From assembly GCA_965651695.1 (NCBI GenBank), contig CBFGTI010000003.1, positions 25,765 through 89,764 of the forward strand: a stretch of DNA of 64,000 bases, given 5' to 3'. The notes under the pieces were generated by a model that searched no databases, was not told the origin of the DNA, and saw only the letters and a list, made by a program, of their open reading frames with translations. The translations under genes and the position numbers were made by a program. Below are positions 43,988 through 53,345 of this stretch, in pieces. The DNA comes from Imperialibacter sp965651695 (GTDB lineage: Bacteria > Bacteroidota > Bacteroidia > Cytophagales > Cyclobacteriaceae). The number at the start of each line of letters is the position of its first letter. Within the stretch, counting starts at the first letter, position 1.

Positions 43988-44283
43988 GGTTAAAATGATT
44001 GTCCTTTTTATTTTGAGTAATTGACCTGCCTGCTTTCAGCCAATAGCCATGCCAAAACATGTAATTATCTATTTATCAGCTATTTAAATGTATCCACAAT
44101 ACTATCGCCTGTATTATTTCCGTACACTTTTTATTCAAGAGTGTACATTTTCAGCATGTCTTTACCGTAGAGTACACCGGGCAGGCGCCGCGGTTTTTCC
44201 CTCCACCACCCCATTGCCACTCACATAGCTTGGTGGCGGAGGTTTCGCTGTTTTTTGCTACATTCAAAAAAACACCCCCTATT
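43988..44283. other. Gap upstream of the acyl-CoA synthetase, with GTACAC sites
   Basis: Contains repeat R3 (44006-44027) and three GTACAC hexamers: 44122-44127, its inverted partner GTGTAC at 44141-44146, and 44172-44177. No clear promoter match and no gene. Confidence 0.35.
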
Positions 44284-45978
44284 ATGATTGCAACAGAAGC
44301 TCAAACACTACCCAAAGAACTGGTGGCTGCATATGATACCCGGTCGCTTGTAGAATGGTTTTATCACTGGGAAAAGCTAATGCCGGATGAGGTATACCTA
44401 AGGCAACCGCATGGCCAACACTGGCATACTTACACATGGCGCCAGGTAGGCGATGAGGCGCGGAAAATGGCTTCGTATATGCTGAGTCTCGGCCTCCCAC
44501 CAAAAGCGCATGTGGGAATAATCTCGAAAAATTGCTCTCACTGGATCATAGCCGACCTGGCCATCATGATGTGCGGCTATGTGTCGGTGCCCTTCTACCC
44601 AAACCTGGTGGGCGAGCCCCTCAGGCAAGTGCTAACCCACAGCGAAGTGCAGCTCCTGTTCGTGGGCAAAGTGGATGAATGGGATAAAATGAAGAGGGGC
44701 ATCCCGGGCGATTTGCCCGCGATATCGTTTCCGGAAAGTACGGTAACAGAGCTGGATAAATGGTATGACAAAATCGATGGGCAGGAGCCTTTTGCGGGGT
44801 CGCCTGTGCCGGAAGACGACGACATATGTACTATCATATACACATCGGGCACCACCGGGTCGCCCAAGGGGGTAATGTACACCCACCGGCAGCTAAAGGT
44901 GGTAGCTGCCGCAGGTTCGCTGGCTATTAACTTCCGCGAGAAAAGGCACAGGTTTTTTTCGTACCTGCCATTGTGCCACGTGGCGGAGCGGCAAATTGTG
45001 GAGCTGGCAAGCTTGCAGAGCGGAGGCGTGGTATCATTTGCCGAATCAATAGATTCGTTTCTTAATAACCTGAAAGATGCCAGCCCGACGCTTTTTTTCG
45101 CGGTGCCGCGCATCTGGACAAAATTTCAGATGGGGGTGCTGGATAAAATGCCGCAAAAGAAGCTGGACACGCTGTTGAAGATTCCAATTCTTAATGGGCT
45201 GGTGAGGAAAAAGATTCGTAAGGGGCTGGGCATTAACGACGCTGAGTATTGTTTTACAGCAGCGGCGCCATGCCCACCTGGTTTGCACAAGTGGTATAAT
45301 GCCCTGGGCGTACAGTTGCTCGAGCTATATGGGATGACGGAAAACGTGGGGGCCTGCACGCTGATGTCGGCCGGGAACGTAAAAATTGGCACTGTTGGCA
45401 AACCGCACAAGGGCGCCGAGCTGAAAATTGCCGAAGAAACCGGGGAAATATTGATGAAAGCCCCGTGGATAATGCAGGGCTACTACAAAGAGCCTGCTAT
45501 GACTGCCGAAGTGCTTAAAAACGACTACCTGCACACCGGAGACATGGGCGAGATCGATAGTGAAGGCTACCTGAAAATAACAGGCCGTGTGAAGGACACA
45601 TTTAAAACGTCGAAGGGGGAATACATTGTGCCCGGGCCAATTGAGTGGGGATATGCGCTAAACAATTTTATTGAGCAGATATGCGTGTTGGGCAGTGGGC
45701 TTCCGCAGCCTGTGGCGCTGGTGGTGCTTTCCGAGCTGGGCCGGAAAAAGAGCCGCGAAGAAGTAGAAAGAAGCCTTACTGCTACAATGGAATCGGTGAA
45801 CCAGGATCTGGTAGACTACGAAAGGGTGAGGAAGATTGTGGTGATGAAGGAACCGTGGACCGTTGAAAATAATATTCTTACCCCAAAAATGAGTATTAAA
45901 AGAAATGTGTTAGAAGGGAAATATGGAGAAAATTTGCAATCTTGGTATGCAACAGAAAGTACTGTCGTTTGGGCATAA
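44284..45978 (+). CDS. Long-chain acyl-CoA synthetase-like AMP-forming ligase
   Basis: A 564-residue adenylate-forming enzyme. The AMP-binding P-loop is IIYTSGTTGSPKGVMYTH; A5 is LELYGMTENVGACT; A7 is LHTGDMGEIDSEGYLKITG; A8 is RVKDTFKTSKGEYIVPGPIE, as in long-chain acyl-CoA synthetases of the FadD15/bubblegum type. It would activate fatty acids with ATP and CoA. The usual A10 Lys region near the C-terminus reads ENNILTPKMSIKRNVLEGKY. Start at the ATG at 44284, where homology begins; the longer frame from 44230 is not supported. It may supply acyl groups to the divergent KAS III-like enzyme. Confidence 0.9.
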   Translation: MIATEAQTLPKELVAAYDTRSLVEWFYHWEKLMPDEVYLRQPHGQHWHTYTWRQVGDEARKMASYMLSLGLPPKAHVGIISKNCSHWIIADLAIMMCGYVSVPFYPNLVGEPLRQVLTHSEVQLLFVGKVDEWDKMKRGIPGDLPAISFPESTVTELDKWYDKIDGQEPFAGSPVPEDDDICTIIYTSGTTGSPKGVMYTHRQLKVVAAAGSLAINFREKRHRFFSYLPLCHVAERQIVELASLQSGGVVSFAESIDSFLNNLKDASPTLFFAVPRIWTKFQMGVLDKMPQKKLDTLLKIPILNGLVRKKIRKGLGINDAEYCFTAAAPCPPGLHKWYNALGVQLLELYGMTENVGACTLMSAGNVKIGTVGKPHKGAELKIAEETGEILMKAPWIMQGYYKEPAMTAEVLKNDYLHTGDMGEIDSEGYLKITGRVKDTFKTSKGEYIVPGPIEWGYALNNFIEQICVLGSGLPQPVALVVLSELGRKKSREEVERSLTATMESVNQDLVDYERVRKIVVMKEPWTVENNILTPKMSIKRNVLEGKYGENLQSWYATESTVVWA

Positions 45979-46101
45979 CTTTTCTGTTTTGTGCTTATCA
46001 AATTCAAAGGCCCTGGCATGCTACTGCCGGGGTTCTTTGTTTCGGGGAAAAGTTAATCGTTAACTGTTGGCAGTTAATAGGGCATCTGGAAAGGGGGTAC
46101 G

Positions 46102-46626
46102 TCAGAAGTCGGACAGAGAACGGTACACTTTGCCGGGCAGGTCGCAGTTTTCTGCGCCAAAACGCCGTGTATCTACCAGCTCAAAAATTTTCCAGAAGCC
46201 GTCCTTATCTTTAAACATCAGGAACGCGTCGACTCCGCAATGCGAAAATTTGTCGCCGGCGTAAAATGCGTATTTTGTCCATACCTGCGCAAGACGGCCG
46301 TCGATTGCCACCTGTATGTCCCACAAAGGCTCGTCGTAGACTACATCCCGCGGTTTGGCAAGGGCTCGAAAGAACTTGTTCAGGTCGTCTTCCCTAAGCA
46401 ACTCATTGCCGGGCTCGCGGTCCATTACCGTGAGCAAACGGGCGTTGGGGGTGAACATTTTGTGAAAGCCGGTGGTATCTGCTTTTCGCATGCCGTCAAA
46501 CATATCGAACACAACCTTTAGCACCTCCTGCTCGGAAGTGCTCCACTTTGGCATTTGGTTTTGTGCCGCACACAAACTGGCAGTGCCGCAGCACAGAAAA
46601 GCCAGGAGTATAAATTTATTTCGCAT
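46102..46626 (-). CDS. Exported NTF2-like (SnoaL/DUF4440-type) protein
   Basis: A 174-residue protein with a signal peptide (MRNKFILLAFLCCGTASLCAAQ) and a cone-shaped NTF2-like domain: the N-terminal helix SEQEVLKVVFDMFDGMRKAD, then FHKMFTPNARLLTV and YEPLWDIQVAI-type strands (here VYDEPLWDIQVAIDGRLAQV) and a final DGFWKIFELVDTRRF. Proteins of this fold bind small molecules or act as isomerases; no catalytic pair is evident. It follows the YbbP-like permease by ten bases and may belong to that transcript. Confidence 0.75.
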   Translation of the reverse strand: MRNKFILLAFLCCGTASLCAAQNQMPKWSTSEQEVLKVVFDMFDGMRKADTTGFHKMFTPNARLLTVMDREPGNELLREDDLNKFFRALAKPRDVVYDEPLWDIQVAIDGRLAQVWTKYAFYAGDKFSHCGVDAFLMFKDKDGFWKIFELVDTRRFGAENCDLPGKVYRSLSDF

Positions 46627-46636
46627 TGTTTTCAGG

Positions 46637-49198
46637 TTAGATTTCTCTTCTCAAAACTTCCAGTGGGGGGTTGTTAACAACCGCACGGCTGTTTAAAACA
46701 CCGATAATGACTGTGAGCAAGGTAATGCCGCCGATGATCGTAAGCAAGGGCAGCAGCACAGGCGTGAAGCTGGTATCGAAAAGGAAGTACGACAGCGCCC
46801 ACGAACCCGCCAGAGAAAGCAGTATGCCTGACGAGGAGGCGAAGATTCCGAGGAAGAAGTACTCCAGGGCGGCAATTACCAGCACCTGCCGGCGGCTGGC
46901 CCCCAGGGTGCGGAGAAGAACTCCCTCCTGTATGCGTTGAAACTTGCTGATCACCACGGAGGCTATCAGCACCAGGATGCCCGTAACAATACTGAGCAGC
47001 GCCATAAACCGAATAACGAACGACACCTTGCCCAGTATGTCGTCGAGGGTGGAAAGGATAAGCTGGAGGTCGATTATCGACACGTTGGGATAGTTGCGCA
47101 CTACAGCCTGCTGGTACCGGGCAGAAAGCTCGTTGTTTTGTACCTTGGTAATGAGCACGTGAAACTGCGGGGCTTTTTCAAGTACTCCCTCGGGAAACAA
47201 CACCAGGAAGTTGGTCTGCACCCTGTTCCAGTCAATTTTGCGAAAGCTTCCAACATAGGTTTTTACCAGCGCACCCTGCACGTTAAAAATCAGCTCATCG
47301 CCCACCTTCAGTCCCAGGTTTTCGGCATAGCCGTCACTCATCGAAATAAAAATGGAATCGCCGGGGTGCTTCAGTTCACCTATCCACTTCCCCTGCACTA
47401 TTTCCTCTGAGTTGATGAGCGAATCTCTGTATGTAATCCGATACTCACGGTTGTAGGCCCAATCGGGGAGCTTTAATGTTGAGTCCGCCTCGGCTTCTTT
47501 TTTCGAGTAGCCTTTTATCTCTTCCAGGCGCATCGTTACCACCGGCACCTCCTGTAAAACCGGGAGGTCGTAGTCGACGGTGAGCTTTTTGATGGCCTCT
47601 TTCTGGTTCGACTGTATGTCAAAAAGCACCATGTTGGGCCTGTCGCCAGCACCTGTAATGCTCACCTGGCTAATAAGCGACTGCTGCACCAGGAAGAGCG
47701 TGGAAATGAGCGCCGTGCCTAAACCCACGGTGATAATGAGAATGAGTGTTTGGTTTTGGGGGCGAAACAAGTTGGCAAGCCCCTGGCGCCAAACATAACT
47801 CAATGTGGCTGGGAAGAATTTTTTGACAGACCAGGTGATCAGTTTTGCCACTCCCGCCAGCAGCAGGAAGGCGGCAAAGAGCCCCCCGGTAAACGAGAGG
47901 GCGTCGAGTATGGAGCCGATTTGCCACCACGCAAAAGCAAGTATAAAAGCCAGAATAGCGCCGTAAACCGGGTAAATGCCCCTGGTAAACTCGGGAATGG
48001 CCCCGTCGACCGACGAACGGATGGCCTGCAATGGTGCTACCTTTCTTACCCGAAGCAGCGGAGGCAACGCAAACAGTATTGAGATGGATAAACCGAGCGC
48101 AAGCCCCTGGAGAATGGCTGCCCACGACAGCTGAAACTCCACCGTAACGGGAAGAAAGTCTTTGAGGATAGTCGGCAGGTACATTTGCAGCACTGTGCCC
48201 AAAGCACTGCCGATTATTGCGCCCAGCAAGCCGATAATGCCTATTTGAATAAGAAAAATAAAAAAAGCCTGCCTGGAGGTGCCACCGAGGCACCGGATAA
48301 CTGCCACAGCTGCAATTTTTTCTTTGATATAAATGTGCACCGCACTGGCTACGCCTATGCACCCAAGAAGCAGTGCCACAAATGCCACCAGGTTGAGAAA
48401 ACCTGTAAGGTTGCTGAATGCCCTGCCCGTATCTTCTTTCTGCTCTTCTACGGTGTCGTACCGAAGACCGAGCTGGTCAAATCTTTTTTCGAAGGTTTCT
48501 TCAACGGATTTTACGTAGGCCTCGTCGTCGAACCGGAAATATTGCAGGTAATTAATACGGCTGCCCTTTTGCAGTAGCCCGGTTTGCTCTACAAACTCGT
48601 AGGGAATGTAAACCACCGGGGCCACAGTGGTGGTAATGCCTGTTTGGCCGGGAATTTTTTGGAGCCGCCCTACTATCTCGAAAGTTTCGGTGCCTACTTT
48701 AACCTCGTCGCCCAGCTCTACGCCAAACTGCAGCATGAGCGTTTGGTCTACCAGCGCCTGCTTTTTTCCCCTAAATGAGCGGGAAGCTTCAACGGGGTCG
48801 GTTTCAATAGCTCCGTAGTAAGGAAATTCGCCTTGCAGCGCTCTCACCTGCACCAATCTTGTGCCCTGGCTGCGGGGAAAATATACCATTGAAGCGAAGT
48901 AGCATTCCGACGACCTTTCGGTGCCAATGGAGTCGAGCAGGGGAACAAGGTCTTCGTTGAACGGCTGGCTGGAGCGCACCACAAGGTCGGCACCCAGCAG
49001 GCCCTTCGCCTGGTTGTTGATGGCGGCAAACAGCGACTCTTTAAACGAGTTGATAGCCACCAGTGCCGTAATGCCCAAAATGATTGAGGAGGTAAACAGA
49101 AATAATCTCGACCGGCTGCGCCGGCTATCGCGCCATGCCATTTGCCACAACCAGCCGCTGCTGCTGCGGGGCTTTTCAATTGCTATTTTACTATCCAT
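46637..49198 (-). CDS. FtsX-family ABC transporter permease, YbbP-like
   Basis: An 853-residue permease with two FtsX/MacB-type units, each with a periplasmic MacB-like domain and a set of membrane helices (about ten in all). N-terminus: LWQMAWRDSRRSRSRLFLFT and a first helix SSIILGITALVAINSF; the C-terminal motif VLLRTLGASRRQVLVIAALE is typical of FtsX domains. Large two-unit permeases encoded next to a small ATPase and TesA correspond to YbbP. It is one base after the ATPase gene. Such systems are thought to power extraction or transport of lipids or hydrophobic compounds rather than small solutes. Confidence 0.88.
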   Translation of the reverse strand: MDSKIAIEKPRSSSGWLWQMAWRDSRRSRSRLFLFTSSIILGITALVAINSFKESLFAAINNQAKGLLGADLVVRSSQPFNEDLVPLLDSIGTERSSECYFASMVYFPRSQGTRLVQVRALQGEFPYYGAIETDPVEASRSFRGKKQALVDQTLMLQFGVELGDEVKVGTETFEIVGRLQKIPGQTGITTTVAPVVYIPYEFVEQTGLLQKGSRINYLQYFRFDDEAYVKSVEETFEKRFDQLGLRYDTVEEQKEDTGRAFSNLTGFLNLVAFVALLLGCIGVASAVHIYIKEKIAAVAVIRCLGGTSRQAFFIFLIQIGIIGLLGAIIGSALGTVLQMYLPTILKDFLPVTVEFQLSWAAILQGLALGLSISILFALPPLLRVRKVAPLQAIRSSVDGAIPEFTRGIYPVYGAILAFILAFAWWQIGSILDALSFTGGLFAAFLLLAGVAKLITWSVKKFFPATLSYVWRQGLANLFRPQNQTLILIITVGLGTALISTLFLVQQSLISQVSITGAGDRPNMVLFDIQSNQKEAIKKLTVDYDLPVLQEVPVVTMRLEEIKGYSKKEAEADSTLKLPDWAYNREYRITYRDSLINSEEIVQGKWIGELKHPGDSIFISMSDGYAENLGLKVGDELIFNVQGALVKTYVGSFRKIDWNRVQTNFLVLFPEGVLEKAPQFHVLITKVQNNELSARYQQAVVRNYPNVSIIDLQLILSTLDDILGKVSFVIRFMALLSIVTGILVLIASVVISKFQRIQEGVLLRTLGASRRQVLVIAALEYFFLGIFASSSGILLSLAGSWALSYFLFDTSFTPVLLPLLTIIGGITLLTVIIGVLNSRAVVNNPPLEVLRREI

Positions 49199-49199
49199 G

Positions 49200-49898
49200 T
49201 CAGGCTTGTTCTATGGCTGCAGCTTCTGTGAGTTCGATTACCCTGCCACCCTTGAGGCGAAGTATCCGGCCGGTTTTGCGGGCCAGTTCCATATTGTGCG
49301 TTACCAGCACCAGGGTGGTGCCTTGTTCTTTGTTGAGGCTGAAAAGTAGCTCTTCTACCTTTTGGCCGGTTTCCTCGTCGAGGTTTCCGGTTGGCTCGTC
49401 GGCAAACAGTATTTCGGGGTCGTTAGAAAAAGCCCTGGCCAGCGCCACCCGTTGCTGCTCTCCTCCCGAAAGCTGTGCCGGATAGTGGTGCAGCCGGCTC
49501 CCAAGCCCTACCCGCTCCAGCAGCTCTTTGCTTTTGGCGGCGGCTTTTTTCTCGCCCCGCAATTCCAGCGGCACCATCACATTTTCGAGGGCGGTTAAAG
49601 TAGGCAGCAGCTGGAAGTTTTGGAAAATAAACCCAATGTGTTCGTTTCTTACCCGGGCACGGTCGTCTTCGCTAAGGTTGTCGAGCTTTATGCCACATAC
49701 CTCCACGCTGCCCGACGACGCCCGGTCGAGGCCCGCGCAAAGCCCCAGCAATGTTGTTTTCCCACTTCCCGAAGGCCCAACAATAGAAAAGGTTTCGCCC
49801 TTTTGTAGCTGAAACGAAACCTCGTCGAGCACGGTGAGCGTGCCGGTGCCGCTCGGATACGACTTGGAGAGCGCTGTAATTTTTAATATTGAAGACAT
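49200..49898 (-). CDS. ABC transporter ATPase, YbbA/LolD-like
   Basis: A 232-residue ATP-binding subunit of the LolD/MacB group. Walker A IVGPSGSGKTTLLGLCAGL, Q-loop in GFIFQNFQLLPTL, signature LSGGEQQRVALARA, Walker B ILFADEPTGNLD and the H-loop in LVLVTHNMELARKT are all intact. It precedes the YbbP-like permease by one base and would form its cytoplasmic motor dimer. In many bacteria this ATPase gene is divergent from tesA; here the T9SS-sorted protein gene lies between the two. Confidence 0.92.
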   Translation of the reverse strand: MSSILKITALSKSYPSGTGTLTVLDEVSFQLQKGETFSIVGPSGSGKTTLLGLCAGLDRASSGSVEVCGIKLDNLSEDDRARVRNEHIGFIFQNFQLLPTLTALENVMVPLELRGEKKAAAKSKELLERVGLGSRLHHYPAQLSGGEQQRVALARAFSNDPEILFADEPTGNLDEETGQKVEELLFSLNKEQGTTLVLVTHNMELARKTGRILRLKGGRVIELTEAAAIEQA

Positions 49899-50045
49899 AG
49901 CGTCAAATCTAACGGAAAATGGGGGAACAATTAAAACTGCATTAAAGAACGATAAACCCTTCCGAATGTTCGGGCAATTCTACCGGGGGTTTTTAAAAAC
50001 AGCAAAGGCTGGTTTTTGCCAGCCTTCACCACTTTCCGATCTTTT

Positions 50046-53006
50046 CTATTCTTTAAGCAGCCTTCTCACAAACTCCCGCTCGCCTAGCGAAACCCTCACA
50101 AAGTAAACTCCCTCAGGCAGTGTTTTCAATGAGATATCTGCCGACCACATGTAGGCATCTTTTCGAAGCATTTGCGTTAGGTGTATTTTTCCTTCTACCG
50201 AGTATACAACCACTTCAAGCTCACCTGTGTAGTCGTTGTTCATCGAAAGCGTAACATCGTGCAGGGTAGGAACCGGGAAAACCGAAAGACTGTCAGTAGC
50301 CTCCCCGGATGTGCTGGTGGTAAGCCGCAAGTCTACCAGATAATCATCGGAAATGGCGCTCGCACAGCCTCCGTAGATTGTCTGCACCTGGTATTTGCCC
50401 CGGTAGAGTACATCCAGCATGGTATCGTCTTCCGTTTGGAGGGTGTCGCCGTTGAGATACCACAGCGACGTGGTGCCATCAGCAACCGGCCCGACCGATA
50501 ACACCGGAGGGTCGGCCTCGAGGTCGGCTGAAATAAACGGAGTGGGCGGATTGACACAGAACGTATGGGATACCGGTGCCGCTGCATCGTACGTTTCGTT
50601 GCCCGGCTGTGCCGCCGTAATTGTATAGCTTCCCGGTTCATTAATTTCTACTGTGTTGTCGCTAATAGAACCTTCCGGATTGGAAACACTGAAAACCACG
50701 GGCAGTCCTGAGTTGGAGGAGGCATTGAGTTGAACGGCCAGATCTTCTTTAAATTCTACATCGGCAACTGAAGCGAAAGTGATGGTTTGCTGCTGTTTTG
50801 GGGGCGTGGCGCTACAGTTGCTTGAGCTGGCCGGATTGGTGTCGTCGCAATCCGTTGAATTGGCCACAAACCCGACGGGTTGGGTACACGAAGCATTTGG
50901 CACATTGCTATCGCCGAAGCCGTCGCCGTCTGTATCGGCATACCAGGTAAAGGGGATGCAGGTAGAGGCGAGATTAGAGTATTCGGACGAACCGGCTGCG
51001 CTGTTTGCTTTTACTCTGTAAAAGTAGGTGCGACCTGTAACGAGGTTGGCAGCGTTGAAAGTGAGGGCCGGGCCGGCGTATATGGTTTTGAAATTGCCGG
51101 TTGCGCCTTCTTTTTGCTGCAGTGTATAGCTGGTAATGGCGGATGCACTGGCCGGGGCTGCCCAGTTAACCACAGTGGAGTTGCTTGTAAGATTACCGAA
51201 AGTTACAGGTGCCGGCGGCCCGGGAGAGTTGGGGTTTACGCACGAAATATCGGCATTCCAGCCGGTGGCCGTTCCCGATTCGTCGGACTTGAAGAAAAAC
51301 GTGAGCTCTCCCGCCGGGGCCGTGGATAAAATATCGGCTGGTAGCACATTGCCACTAAAGGAACCGACAAGTGGCGACGATGTTGAGGGGCCATCGTATA
51401 CGAAGAGCGAGTCGTACCCCGCTTCTATTGAAAAGGAATTAAAGCTGACTTTCACTTTATCGCCGGTGCTGCCCGGCAGAAATGTCATCACCAGCTTTTG
51501 GTTATTGGCATAGTTGCCCGTTCCGCCAGGGTCTCTGAAGATAGCGTCGCAGCCAACCATTGACCCTTCTATCATCCGTCCGGGTGTATAGCTAATAATG
51601 TTAGAGTTGCCGGAGGCCCCGTTTGCGTTGTTGGCCTTTACCCGAAAATAATAGGTATCTTCAAGGCCCAATCCTGTAAATGTGAATGTTGTATCCGCGC
51701 CCTCGTAGATTGTTGAAAATTCGGCCGACAGCCCGGTTCGTTGCTGCAGGGTATAAGAGGTAGTTGCCGAGCCGTTGCTGTTGGGTCGTGTCCAATGGAG
51801 TGCTAGGGAGCTCCCGTTTAGCGAACCAAGAGAAAGAGTGGGTGGCGATGGTGGTATAGTGCCGGGCGTTACGCAGGTAATTGTGGCGTTCCATCCCTCC
51901 CGGTTTATCAGGTTATCCGAGGTAAATCTGAAGGTGAGCTCTCCTCCCGGGCCAGAAGAGTAAAACTCCGTAGGAATGCTGCTGCCCGAAAGGGTTGTAA
52001 TTAGCGCCGAGGTGTCGGCCGGGCCGTCGTATACATAAAGGAAGTCGTAGTTCGATTCTGTCCAGAATGAATTGAAGGTTACTTTAAGGATATCGCCAGC
52101 AGTAGCCGGAGCAAAAGTCATTGTCAGGTCTTGGTTTCCGCTATAATCGGCAGTGCCTCCGGGGTCGAGAAAAGGCTCGTTGCAGGTCACTATCCTGGTT
52201 TCGGCCATTTGTCCGGGCGAATAGCGCACCTCGTCGGAGTACAACGACGCACCATTTGCGTTGGTAGCTGCCAACCGGTAAAAGTAGGTTGAGCCCGGTG
52301 CCAGCCCCTGGTCCTGAAATGAAAGGGTTGTGCCTGTAAATACCGCGGCATAGGTACCGTCCGTCCCTGTTTTCCTTTCAAGCGTGTAGCCTGTAATTGG
52401 CGAGCCGTAGTCGTTGGGTGCGGCCCACGAAATGGATGCCGAGTTTCCGGCTATGGGTGCAATGGAAAGGCTGCCGGGCCGGGCGGGGGTTTCCGCGCCG
52501 GGTTCAATACAGGAGACGGTGGCATCCCAGCCAGGTAGCACAATGGAGCCGTCGGACACAAACCGGAAGGTGAGCTCGCCTGTAGCGGCTGTGGAAACCA
52601 ACTCTGATGGTATAGTATTGCCGGAGAGTGTATCGAACGGCACCGACGAGGCATCGGGACCATGGTACACATACAGGGTATCGTAGTTGAGTTCCACCGA
52701 AAACATACTAAAGCTCACCTTTATTTTTAGGTTGGGTGAGGTTGGCGCAAATGTCATGGTGACATTTTGGTTGGGCAGGTAGTCGCCATCGCCGCCGGGG
52801 TCTTGAAAGGCCGCCTCACAGGTAGTGACCGTGCCTTCTGTCATTGGGTCTGCAAATCGCCTGGCTGCAGATTCCTCCGCAAAAGGACGGATTATGCTAA
52901 CGGGGGGTGGGGGGAAAGTACCGGTGAGGGCAGCCAGGGTTGTGGCATGCGTATAATTACCGGTAAAACAAAATATAGTGAAAACTGCTATCGTCAGTTT
53001 CTTCAT
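50046..53006 (-). CDS. Large secreted CUB/fibronectin type III protein with T9SS sorting domain
   Basis: A 986-residue protein. Signal peptide MKKLTIAVFTIFCFTGNYTH; three repeated units, each a CUB domain (start motifs CEAAFQDPGG, CNEPFLDPGG, CDAIFRDPGG; YDTLYVYHGP, YDFLYVYDGP, YDSLFVYDGP) followed by an FN3 domain; then a Ca-binding Asp/Gly segment (WYADTDGDGFGD...DCDDTNP); an Ig-like tail; and a C-terminal type A sorting domain (SVFPVPTLHDVTLSMNND to the terminal FVRRLLKE). The start at 53006 is set by the signal peptide; 99 extra residues to 53303 are non-secretory. It is probably exported through the type IX system and anchored or released, acting as an adhesin or matrix protein. No catalytic domain is seen. 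Confidence 0.88.
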   Translation of the reverse strand: MKKLTIAVFTIFCFTGNYTHATTLAALTGTFPPPPVSIIRPFAEESAARRFADPMTEGTVTTCEAAFQDPGGDGDYLPNQNVTMTFAPTSPNLKIKVSFSMFSVELNYDTLYVYHGPDASSVPFDTLSGNTIPSELVSTAATGELTFRFVSDGSIVLPGWDATVSCIEPGAETPARPGSLSIAPIAGNSASISWAAPNDYGSPITGYTLERKTGTDGTYAAVFTGTTLSFQDQGLAPGSTYFYRLAATNANGASLYSDEVRYSPGQMAETRIVTCNEPFLDPGGTADYSGNQDLTMTFAPATAGDILKVTFNSFWTESNYDFLYVYDGPADTSALITTLSGSSIPTEFYSSGPGGELTFRFTSDNLINREGWNATITCVTPGTIPPSPPTLSLGSLNGSSLALHWTRPNSNGSATTSYTLQQRTGLSAEFSTIYEGADTTFTFTGLGLEDTYYFRVKANNANGASGNSNIISYTPGRMIEGSMVGCDAIFRDPGGTGNYANNQKLVMTFLPGSTGDKVKVSFNSFSIEAGYDSLFVYDGPSTSSPLVGSFSGNVLPADILSTAPAGELTFFFKSDESGTATGWNADISCVNPNSPGPPAPVTFGNLTSNSTVVNWAAPASASAITSYTLQQKEGATGNFKTIYAGPALTFNAANLVTGRTYFYRVKANSAAGSSEYSNLASTCIPFTWYADTDGDGFGDSNVPNASCTQPVGFVANSTDCDDTNPASSSNCSATPPKQQQTITFASVADVEFKEDLAVQLNASSNSGLPVVFSVSNPEGSISDNTVEINEPGSYTITAAQPGNETYDAAAPVSHTFCVNPPTPFISADLEADPPVLSVGPVADGTTSLWYLNGDTLQTEDDTMLDVLYRGKYQVQTIYGGCASAISDDYLVDLRLTTSTSGEATDSLSVFPVPTLHDVTLSMNNDYTGELEVVVYSVEGKIHLTQMLRKDAYMWSADISLKTLPEGVYFVRVSLGEREFVRRLLKE

Positions 53007-53345
53007 TGGGATGCTGCGACTAATTAAACCATTTATTTCTGCAGGTAAGGTTGGTTTACTAGTTCCGCGGCCTGAAAAGAAGGGAGATCTTCCTGGTTGC
53101 TGCAAGCTGTTGGAGAGCCAGCCTGGGGCACGGCGAACATTTGATATGCAAAGGTAAGGCTTTTGGAGGGAAGCAGGTGCCACATGAAACATTACTTTTC
53201 GCTTAAGTTTTTCTATATGTTCCGCTGAGTATAATGTAAGCCGCGGGTTGAAACAGGTGCCGGTTTTCGGGCCATCTATCTGAAATAGACGTCGATCTTC
53301 CACCTCTATTCGTTATAATTGCACTGTATGAGAGAAAAGACATCC

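Noticed and set aside
53007..53303. N-terminal extension of the CUB/FN3 protein
   Set aside because: The extension has no signal peptide and would place the clear signal sequence (starting at 53006) in the interior of the protein.
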